Source of the DNA: Panopea generosa
Lineage: Eukaryota; Mollusca; Bivalvia; Adapedonta; Hiatellidae
Assembly (NCBI GenBank): GCA_029582155.1
Contig: CM055901.1
Coordinates: forward strand, 52,023,206 to 52,087,205
Direction: 5' to 3'
DNA: 64,000 nucleotides
The notes beneath the pieces were generated by a model. It ran no database searches. It was not told where the DNA came from and saw only the letters and a list, made by a program, of their open reading frames with translations. Each line of letters opens with the position of its first letter. The stretch's first letter is position 1. Below, piece after piece: positions 61,701 through 64,000 of the stretch. A program made the position numbers and the translations under genes.

Positions 61701-64000
61701 AGTAAATTACTACAAATCATTACAATATTCCATGTTTAATTTTGTAATCATATCTAAAAGGACATAATGGCAAAAGTGTTGTAACTGATGTTTGGTGTAG
61801 TAAGGGCATGTACCTATGTTGTATTTGTTCCTGGTCATACGCCTGATCCTCCACAGGTACCACCTTCTCCTGGCGACCTACACCAGTAGCACTGCCCTCT
61901 GGTGGTGGGTTAAACTCAACCTGGTACTCCTGATCTGACTGTACAGTCTCTGTGGAAAAGAGAACCAGCAATATGACAAATGGCAAGGCAGTCAACTATT
62001 ACTTAGCTGGGATTTGTCATTGATAGAGTTTAACAATACTTATATCATATTTTACAAAAAAAATTGTATGGATTTGAATAAAAGCCCACATCTTAGAGTT
62101 CTTATACAGGGAGTGAAATTTGAAAAAATAAAATGGCAGACATAATCAACTACTACAGTAATATTACTGGTAGTTTATATAATCAACTACTACAGTAATA
62201 TTACTGGTAGTTTAGGCCATTATAAATTAATTGCTAGATTTTCATTCAATTTCTTCTTAAAAATGGGTAGGGCGGGAGGACTTATTTATTATTTTCATTT
62301 TTAAAATTTTTGATGTTTTTTTAATATTTTTTTTTTTTAAATTTTTTTTTTTATGAAAATAAAAAGGGTCGGGACAGCATAAATAATAAGGGGCTGGTGG
62401 GGATAATTAACTAGCAATTAATTTATTATGGCCTTATATAGTTTTAAAAACGAGCGAAAAAGTAAATGAAACAACAAAAGAAATATATTTTACAAAATGA
62501 TGTCATTATGACAACAATCAAAAGATTATGGATGACAAACTCACTTGTTCTACCAGCAGCTCTCCTTAACGACAACTCATCACTAACATCAAACAGTATG
62601 ACCACATCAATACCGCTGGCTGGGTCAGCAGGGGTCGGGGCTGGACGGGGATCAGGGGCTAATGTAGATTTGCGCTGCTTGCTCTTTTCAAGCTTGCCCT
62701 TACTATCTTTGGCAGCAACATCAAAGCCACTAAGCGCTTTCTCCATCATTTTTGCCTGATTATAGTTCATTGGGAATCCATCTAACACCCAACCAGTTCC
62801 TTCTTGTACACGCCTAATATAAACAAAATTAAAATACAAAATTTAAGGGCATGATACTTTTTCTTTTATTAGTATAAAAACTAATGACGGAACAAGTTGA
62901 TTTAAATAAATAGTCTATTCTAGGAATAAATCCCCTGGTAAGAAAATAAGAGGAAATTTAAAAAAAAAGGAGGGATTGTACATTTTAAGCAAATCTTGTA
63001 CTGAGTTTTTTTAACAATGTACATTATTTATGGTAAGGCAAGCACTAGCTTTGGTCATTATGATCATGTAATGAAAAGAAAGTGGACATGCAAATTCAAT
63101 ATTCAGGTATAGCATAAACAAGTTTGTTTCTTTCCAAAAACTCAATCCTGGGAGCTTTCAACTACCAAAAATGTGTTTCAACTGGCATTTTTTAATATTC
63201 AAATTAAGTTAATGACCATTAAAAATCAAGATTGCTAGTTAATGACTGCATAATCATTTAATAGGACTTGACATATGATACTTTTATGATATCTAAAGTT
63301 TCAATAAAGTTGATATTAAATGACTGTCATTTTGGTTTATGGTTATATATTGTTGCTAAGTAACAATTTTTCCAATTATTAACAACTTAAAGTTTCAAGT
63401 AAAAGTAAGCATGTAAAAAACATGGGGGAAAAAATTAAAACATATTCTGGTGTTTAATCAGAAATTAAGAAGTCACATATTATGTACAACAAAATGGCAA
63501 ACATTTTTTAATGAAAGTTTTTCTTGAACATAATAAGATCTTGCTCATACTAAAACTAATTATTGATGAACTTCAGTGTAAAATTAACAAATGATTAAAT
63601 GATATTTACATATCAAAAGATAACAAAAATAATTCCATAATGATCTCTGAAACAATTTGAGTAAATTTTTTTAAGATAATTTTTGAAATTGTTTATTTTT
63701 CTGTCTCATGTTAAATTAGCTCACATTTTGTGAGTGTGCCAGTATTAATTTTTTGCAACACTTGTTTCATTTTAAAATAAGAAAACCTACAATACTGAGG
63801 ATAAAGTTTTATGTGATGATGTTGGCACACACTGTGTCAAATAAAGTATTTTTATAATAAAGTAACCACATCTAACAAATGTATTTATAACTGAATCTGA
63901 AATGTTTATTCTATCATTACTTGGCATAATAAAAGTTTGTTCTAATAAACTTAACTTTCATTGAGATTACTTACCTTTCTTCCTTCAAATTAATGTAGTA
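29672..64000 (-). CDS. SPEF2: sperm flagellar protein 2 (SPEF2/KPL2, CPC1 orthologue), 3' portion, 26 exons
   Basis: SPEF2 is a central-pair (C1b projection) protein of motile cilia and sperm tails. The call rests on recalled similarity: an adenylate-kinase-like segment (GWVLDGFPMNYNQAK), the HWEAVENTFIKNGKFVF region, LRERLWNICD, LMQAEVDRFQDTVRMMKDYY, EYVDWRRFLITLAHPIP and FMRALSVASGTH. Exons, 5' to 3' on the minus strand: >64000-63975, 62813-62545, 61949-61814, 61125-60984, 60632-60558, 59853-59778, 51415-51269, 50522-50374, 49948-49821, 49108-49042, 48119-47791, 47128-46854, 45919-45872, 44440-44257, 41558-41366, 40892-40803, 39786-39648, 38661-38562, 36321-36214, 35925-35797, 35033-34851, 33140-33009, 32569-32445, 31793-31607, 30924-30799, 29737-29672. 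All phases join except for two +1 insertions in 47791-48119. About 1,208 residues; the N-terminal CH (DUF1042) part is off the right edge. Confidence 0.92.
29878..30010 (+). mobile_element. SINE family D fragment
   Basis: CACTCATGCTAGAGGTTTTG, GGTTCAAGTC and CTCCATACAGGTTCTACATA parallel the copy at 41985 (CACTCAAGCTAGAGGTTGCA). It is tRNA-derived by the B-box-like GGTTCAAGTC. Confidence 0.6.
30067..30397. repeat. 30-bp minisatellite, 11 copies
   Basis: The unit is AACTATGTACATCAACAAAT then ATTTGCATGG, period exactly 30. As 30 is divisible by 3 and the unit has few stops, four overlapping open frames result, none with gene signals. Variants TTTGCACAGA and CTGCATGG alternate in blocks. It lies in the last SPEF2 intron. 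Confidence 0.95.
30530..30725. mobile_element. bivalve-type interspersed repeat fragment
   Basis: Ends in TTCTATATGCCACCTTTTGG then GGGAATAATAAAAAG, comparable with 59100-59140 (ATTACTATATGCCACCC, GGGGGGGCATAAAAA). It is a non-coding repeat of unknown class. Confidence 0.4.
31402..31491 (-). CDS. SPEF2: possible 30-codon cassette exon of SPEF2
   Basis: Exactly 90 bp between TTCATCTAG and GACAT|GTATGT, open in phase 0 and fitting both neighbours in phase 0. It would insert a basic 30-residue segment (begins ELNSMFLKNCYKCLAIKSKK, ends WFDRHRH). I recall no counterpart in vertebrate SPEF2, and skipping it leaves a reading closer to the vertebrate protein. It could be a lineage-specific alternative exon or chance. 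Confidence 0.3.
31584..31600. repeat. short CAGA run next to a SPEF2 donor
   Basis: AGCAGACAGACAGACAAAC lies immediately 3' of the donor at 31606 on the minus strand. Minor. Confidence 0.7.
31826..32335. repeat. 15-bp minisatellite, about 34 copies
   Basis: The unit is CAGATGTTCATGTAT (variants GTGTAC, GTGTAT). It fills most of the 651-bp intron between SPEF2 exons 32445-32569 and 31607-31793, starting about 30 bp from the acceptor side. Long open frames on the plus strand (to 173 codons, MFVYQ repeats) are artefacts of the 15-bp period. Confidence 0.95.
32664..32845. mobile_element. MITE family 2, complete copy
   Basis: The terminal inverted repeats are TACAGTTAAACATGTCTTAA at the left and, at the right, GCTTAAACAGGTTTGACTGTA, which reversed begins TACAGTCAAACCTGTTTAAG. 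Length is about 180 bp with TA flanks. The same ends bound 50852-51241, and a lone end is at 39205. Confidence 0.75.
33585..34859. repeat. 28-29 bp minisatellite that includes a SPEF2 donor site
   Basis: The unit is GAGACCCAGTCACCTACCCT then ATGACAGA or ATCATAGA, about 45 copies; in the left half, CCTCATGACATAAAAACCCA variants form dimers of about 57 bp. The last unit (34830-34859) runs through the donor at 34850 into the final 9 bases of exon 34851-35033. Read on the minus strand each unit carries ATAGG|GTAGGT, the same donor. Confidence 0.95.
34851..36321 (-). CDS. SPEF2: SPEF2 C-terminal EF-hand-like region, exons 19-21
   Basis: Exons 36214-36321 (VPMLEIFTVAQLMSLYNQ), 35797-35925 (APTGVMSNKSFVETFENMVG) and 34851-35033 (DNEYVDWRRFLITLAHPIPM, LLETLAKFREMDQKTTGFVT). 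The order and motifs correspond to the conserved C terminus of vertebrate SPEF2 as I remember it (VDWRKFLL, LLETLQKF). All three end in phase 0. The last 9 bases of the 34851 exon and its donor are part of the adjacent tandem repeat. Confidence 0.9.
36735..36990 (-). mobile_element. SINE family B, full-length
   Basis: Minus-strand copy: tail side CCATTTTCAACATATTTCAG, then ATATGGCATATCCAGCTTTT, then a tRNA-like head whose reverse has a B box (GACTCGAACC on the plus strand) and ends at GGCCACAGACGACCCT. The B box and A-box order support a tRNA origin. Confidence 0.7.
36991..38561. other. SPEF2: SPEF2 intron; one non-coding repeat
   Basis: At about 37520-37830 there is a GC-richer stretch with CGACGCTGAAGATGACACTG, ATGACAACAGCTCTCCTTGG and GGTGAGCTAAAAATTG, resembling a dispersed mollusc repeat. 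No exon was recognised elsewhere. Confidence 0.4.
38562..41558 (-). CDS. SPEF2: SPEF2 coiled-coil-like exons
   Basis: Exons 41366-41558 (MSQEEAAREAADEADRQKEA, then a basic KAKPKGKGKKSRSPSPKKGG run), 40803-40892 (VRDRMKQEYFFSIQEE), 39648-39786 (TRMELIKATAMGVLQDLKNK, WLGARYLKEMER) and 38562-38661 (HMSEIVRNAIENKQKIKEEL). All phases match. They are helical and charged, and match the SPEF2 segment preceding its C-terminal EF-hand-like part. The 75-bp CTGT microsatellite lies 44 bp beyond the 40803 donor. Confidence 0.85.
39299..39580 (+). mobile_element. SINE family A, full-length
   Basis: The head GGCCCAGTACTGTCAGTCGG then GCAAGTTTGAATTCCC is tRNA-like; the body has CATTCATCTCTCACC, GTTAACCTTCCAGG, TTAGGTTAACTGATCATCTG and the 3' end CATAAAAATTATTCTAAATA. 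It is inserted in the SPEF2 intron upstream of exon 39648-39786 in antisense orientation. Confidence 0.8.
40684..40758. repeat. (CTGT)n microsatellite, about 18 units
   Basis: Uninterrupted CTGT run, 44 bp beyond the donor of SPEF2 exon 40803-40892. On the transcript it is (ACAG)n, so it adds many AG dinucleotides near a 5' splice site. Confidence 0.98.
41985..42235 (+). mobile_element. SINE family D, full-length
   Basis: The tRNA-like head has GGGGTGGTAGTGTAGCAGAT (A box) and GCAAGTTTGATCCCCAGC (B box). The body has CACTCAGTACTGGTTCTACC and CTTTGCAATTGAGCTAATAT. Related pieces are at 29878, 10680 and perhaps 12125-12200. Confidence 0.65.
42236..44256. other. SPEF2: SPEF2 intron; a tRNA-like SINE remnant on the minus strand
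   Basis: At 43800-43885 the minus strand reads GGCAGTGGTCTTGTCTGTGG then GATCTGGGTTCAAATCTGGG, A- and B-box-like, so a short SINE head. The rest is AT-rich without exons or tandem repeats. Confidence 0.45.
44257..44440 (-). CDS. SPEF2: SPEF2 exon PLVPRRPTSAD
   Basis: The exon lies between CCCTCAG and CATT|GTAAGT. It encodes IPLVPRRPTSADLDQKAAAA, a Lys run, then DPDEKLIFDAFQSGVTNIGT. The 26-bp minisatellite begins about 40 bp upstream of its acceptor (44478), so the array sits near the presumptive branch-point region. Confidence 0.85.
44478..45512. repeat. 26-bp minisatellite, about 39 copies
   Basis: The unit is GAGAATACAGTGATAATATA then TGCCAA or TGCTGA, period 26; three units make 78 bp, which keeps several minus-strand frames open for up to 172 codons. 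The left part (44750-44880) carries ATATATAT-expanded variants. It lies in the SPEF2 intron between exons 45872 and 44440. Confidence 0.95.
45665..45868. repeat. 48-bp tandem repeat, about 4 copies
   Basis: TAACAACAATGGTGAAGAGT then AAACAATCATCAAATGATGT recurs with period 46-51, the last copy ending about 4 bp from the proposed GC donor of exon 45872-45919. Confidence 0.85.
45872..45919 (-). CDS. SPEF2: SPEF2 48-bp exon with a probable GC donor
   Basis: The acceptor is GTTTCAG. The reading SDDKEKKERQKTDNMR continues into IPLVPRRPTSADLD of the next exon only if the donor is AG|GCATTT; no GT gives the required phase 2. GC-AG introns are a known minor class, but this donor matches the usual AG|GCAAGT poorly, so the 3' edge is the least certain in the gene. 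Confidence 0.6.
46303..46600 (-). mobile_element. SINE family A, full-length
   Basis: Minus-strand copy from the tail (TTGAATATTTAGCGTCATTT) through CATCTCCGCAAGTAATTGAT and GTGAGAGACGAATGATAATG to a tRNA-like head ending CTGAGCTAATCAGGGCTCGG. Confidence 0.85.
46854..47128 (-). CDS. SPEF2: SPEF2 SR-like linker exon
   Basis: The exon lies between TTGTTTAG and AAA|GTAATA. It encodes about 91 residues rich in Ser, Lys, Arg and Pro (RPRSKSPRSPKGGRAKSPRE, SKSRSRTPSARKRDKSKDKD). It ends phase 2 and joins the 45872-45919 exon as K|SDDKEKKERQKTDNMR. The composition resembles the linkers at 50374-51415 and 41366-41558 and is likely lineage-specific. Confidence 0.8.
47255..47535 (+). mobile_element. 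SINE family A, full-length
   Basis: The head TTGTGAGTTTGAAATCCCTG (B box) is followed by the family body (CATTCATCTCTCACCACTGG, GTTAACCTTCCAGGATCCCA, GGTTAATTGATCGTCTGCTA). It lies in the SPEF2 intron, antisense. Confidence 0.8.
47791..48119 (-). CDS. SPEF2: SPEF2 exon with two single-base insertions
   Basis: Both splice sites are good (TTATAG at the 5' side, GAG|GTAAGTC at the 3' side) and the encoded sequence is conserved: DYNEVPDDMRDDEETK, RIDDLRERLWNICD, RKEQAESERETVMADGWL, TDRLGVLSNFYITLMQAEVD. The reading frame shifts by +1 between NICD and RKEQ (about 48013-48018) and again between DGWL and TDRL (about 47955-47958). The net +2 leaves the exon in phase with both neighbours only if both extra bases are discounted. 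This is either sequencing/assembly error or a broken allele. Confidence 0.85.
48120..49041. other. SPEF2: SPEF2 intron, nothing recognised
   Basis: AT-rich, no repeat, RNA or exon recognised. Confidence 0.5.
49240..49790. repeat. degenerate repeat of about 155 bp, three copies
   Basis: AACATTCTGACCAAGTTTCG, then a diverged AATTATGATCAAGTCTGACA, then AACATTCTGACTATGGTTGG occur about 150-165 bp apart, each followed by a GATT/AGATT stretch. This resembles dispersed non-coding bivalve repeats. It lies in the SPEF2 intron. Confidence 0.5.
50374..51415 (-). CDS. SPEF2: SPEF2 Lys/Ser/Pro-rich linker exons
   Basis: Exons 51269-51415 and 50374-50522 encode a basic, low-complexity linker: GSGKKGSRSSSKESRSKSPK, then SPKSKKGSGKKGK and a Pro-Glu run (PEPEPEPEPEVPAGPPPPQP), ending EEWEFVDQALEQ before the conserved ELAKILADHWEAVENT exon. 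GSGKKG occurs three times across the two exons, suggesting internal duplication. It is intrinsically disordered in appearance. Confidence 0.85.
50852..51241. mobile_element. MITE family 2 copy, interrupted by MITE family 1
   Basis: The outer inverted ends are AGTCAAACCTGT (50852) and ACAGGTTTGACT (51227-51238); internal AAGCAGCCACTTGTCTTAGG parallels the intact copy at 32664. Family 1 is inserted at 50868. Confidence 0.75.
50868..51075. mobile_element. MITE family 1 copy, nested
   Basis: The left end GGCCAATATCAATTACTTGC and the right end, reversed, GGCCAAAATAAATGAATTGC form imperfect inverted repeats of about 29 bp. The centre (CTTAAAAATGGGGAGGGCG, TTTTAAAATTTTTGATGTTT, GAAAATAAAAAGGGT) matches 62215-62433. 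Length 208 bp, no coding capacity. Confidence 0.85.
51530..52690. repeat. 45-bp minisatellite, about 26 copies
   Basis: The unit is ATAATGTATACATCACACAC then ATAGGGTGATGTTTGTGGTT and ATAAG, period 45. Most copies differ at a few sites only (G/C/A before ATG; GG/TG/TA in the middle; AAGAT/AATAT). Because 45 is divisible by 3, the minus strand, which is SPEF2's sense strand, stays open for 376 codons with a 15-residue repeat (CVMYTLSYNHKHHPM). It is intronic and I do not call it a gene. Confidence 0.95.
52691..53589. other. SPEF2: SPEF2 intron, nothing recognised
   Basis: AT-rich; 52790-52920 (CCAGCAAGTTTCAACAAAAT) resembles the dispersed repeat at 58770-59140. No exon was found. Confidence 0.45.
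53590..54990. repeat. 35-bp minisatellite with 70-bp higher-order units, about 38 copies
   Basis: The unit is CTACCATACAATCCCCCAAT then CCTGTGTCTGATCAC. From about 53695 to 54080 it alternates with CTACCAAACCATCCTCCAAT CCTGGGTCAGATCCT as 70-bp dimers; from 54110 to 54320 only one monomer type is repeated; then it decays through CCCATCAACCCTCCAATCCT forms to 54990. Confidence 0.9.
54991..55665. other. SPEF2: SPEF2 intron with a dispersed non-coding repeat
   Basis: About 55190-55570 contains GAAAAATAAGGTTAGAAAGA, GGCCATAACTCCAGTAAAAT, a degenerate second copy and the end GACAGACAGATGGTCGCACA to GTGGGGGCATAAAAAG. This is a common-looking bivalve repeat of unknown class. Confidence 0.45.
55666..55985 (+). 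mobile_element. SINE family C, full-length, best tRNA-like head in the window
   Basis: The head has GCGTGGTCTAGTGGTAGAGT (A box) and GGGTCCGATCCCCAGCAGGG (B box), followed by a body of about 240 bp and a CAACAACAAC tail. No acceptor-stem pairing or mature tRNA length, so it is a SINE and not a tRNA gene. Confidence 0.8.
55986..56945. other. SPEF2: SPEF2 intron, nothing recognised
   Basis: Very AT-rich, no exon or repeat family recognised. Confidence 0.5.
56946..58540 (+). pseudogene. 5'-truncated, degenerate non-LTR retrotransposon (reverse transcriptase relic)
   Basis: Reverse transcriptase pieces lie in shifting plus-strand frames. LDLSKAFELV (about 56980) is the motif normally near SKAFDTV. 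GVPKGSVLDPLLFIIFINDI (57155-57214) is followed after stops by MLADDSSITLSG (57245), the catalytic box, where LADD replaces the usual F/YADD. Downstream are CCTIWGN, KFQKHAARL, WMKFREKVDYKKA and KIINNLAQEYLQN, the thumb/C-terminal part typical of the Jockey/CR1 group. Many stops and frameshifts make it dead. The 3' end has TAAATAAAGAATTTATTATT and a TTA-type tail at 58500-58540. It sits in the long SPEF2 intron, antisense to the gene. Confidence 0.85.
58541..59334. repeat. dispersed repeat with two tandem copies of about 168 bp
   Basis: GTTATGTTGATCATTTGTAG (58815) and GTTATGTTGATCATTTGTTG (58983), each followed by ATCTATGCAT and ACAAAGTTACAGGCC, end at the GGGGGGGCATAAAAAA stretch near 59140. 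It is non-coding and unclassified. Confidence 0.5.
59335..59590 (+). mobile_element. possible SINE family E copy
   Basis: CACTGAAGGGTCATAGGTGT then GATCC is B-box-like; AAGACACAATATTTGCATAT then GCTTAGTATTGGTTC matches 18560-18600. Diverged. Confidence 0.4.
60008..60245 (-). mobile_element. SINE family A
   Basis: Minus-strand copy: AATATTTAGCTTCATTTTCA tail side, TGGGATCTTGGAAGGTTAAC, CTCTTTGCAAGTAACTGGTA, then a tRNA-like head ending TGACTGAGCTAACCGGGCCT. Confidence 0.85.
60270..60478 (+). mobile_element. LINE 3' end fragment
   Basis: GAGGGCCTCATGGAAGATTA, then TGTAGCCCTCTGTAAATAAA, then ACTATCATTATTATTATTA: the same kind of AATAAA plus TTA tail as the relic ending at 58540, without coding sequence. 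Confidence 0.55.
61814..64000 (-). CDS. SPEF2: SPEF2 adenylate-kinase-like domain exons
   Basis: Three exons (63975 to beyond the edge, 62545-62813, 61814-61949) encode an ADK-fold segment. YYINLKEERRVQEGTGWVLD joins across the first intron. GWVLDGFPMNYNQAKMMEKA matches the ADK motif around DGFPR; the Arg that normally follows FP is Met here, as I recall for SPEF2 proteins. IDVVILFDVSDELSLRRAAG corresponds to the LID-proximal strand. A Lys/Ser-rich insertion (SKGKLEKSKQRKSTLAPDPR) splits the two halves. This lowers the likelihood of normal catalytic activity, but activity cannot be decided here. Confidence 0.85.
62135..62214. repeat. duplicated 36-bp palindrome
   Basis: AATCAACTACTACAGTAATA then TTACTGGTAGTTTA occurs twice in tandem (from about 62142 and 62180). 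Each copy is a near-perfect inverted repeat centred on AGTAATATTACT. The second copy abuts the MITE at 62215. Confidence 0.8.
62215..62433. mobile_element. MITE family 1, second copy
   Basis: The ends GGCCATTATAAATTAATTGC and, reversed, GGCCATAATAAATTAATTGC are inverted repeats; the centre matches 50868-51075. Flanked by TTA on both sides, a possible target-site duplication. 219 bp. Confidence 0.85.
62814..63974. other. SPEF2: SPEF2 intron, nothing recognised
   Basis: AT-rich intron between two adenylate-kinase-like exons; no repeat or extra exon was recognised. Confidence 0.5.

Noticed and set aside
62142..62214. TAATATTAC nonamer in a hairpin, as in origins of small circular DNA viruses
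   Set aside because: The nonamer is part of an AT-rich palindrome, no replication-initiator gene is nearby, and the repeat is explained by a local duplication next to a MITE.

Overview
The window looks like a gene-poor, AT-rich, intron-rich animal nuclear region, most probably from a bivalve mollusc. The support is GT-AG introns of 0.3-8 kb, short exons, a flagellar/ciliary gene, several tRNA-headed SINE families with mollusc-like structure, LINE relics ending in TTA-type tails, and many minisatellites. The species call is inference. Nothing prokaryotic or viral was recognised.

Layout: (1) About 1-19950, plus strand: the 3' part of a gene for an unrecognised single-pass membrane protein. Ten exons are visible between 2528 and 19808, followed by a polyA signal at 19942. 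(2) About 19950-29640: a gene-free stretch between convergent genes, holding tandem repeats, SINE copies and a degenerate block of about 325-bp repeats. (3) 64000 down to 29672, minus strand: the 3' part of SPEF2 (sperm flagellar protein 2, orthologue of Chlamydomonas CPC1), 26 exons and about 1,208 residues. It runs from the adenylate-kinase-like domain to the C terminus, and exon phases agree at every junction once two single-base insertions in one exon are allowed for. The 5' exons (CH/DUF1042 end) lie beyond the right edge.

The two genes are tail to tail and unrelated in function. SPEF2 is a central-pair C1b axonemal protein; the other is a surface protein with a Thr-rich stalk and a long acidic, Ser/Pro-rich cytoplasmic tail.

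About seventeen tandem arrays (unit lengths 15 to about 325 bp) lie in the introns and intergenic DNA. The most interesting is the 28-29 bp array at 33585-34859. Its unit contains the last 9 exon bases and the 5' splice site of the adjacent SPEF2 exon, so the intron carries roughly 45 copies of a donor-like site. Other points worth a second look are two frame-breaking insertions in a conserved SPEF2 exon, a probable GC-AG intron, a MITE nested in another MITE, a SINE inserted in a minisatellite with a clean target-site duplication, and lineage-specific Lys/Ser/Pro-rich insertions in SPEF2. I found no clearly new multi-gene system.
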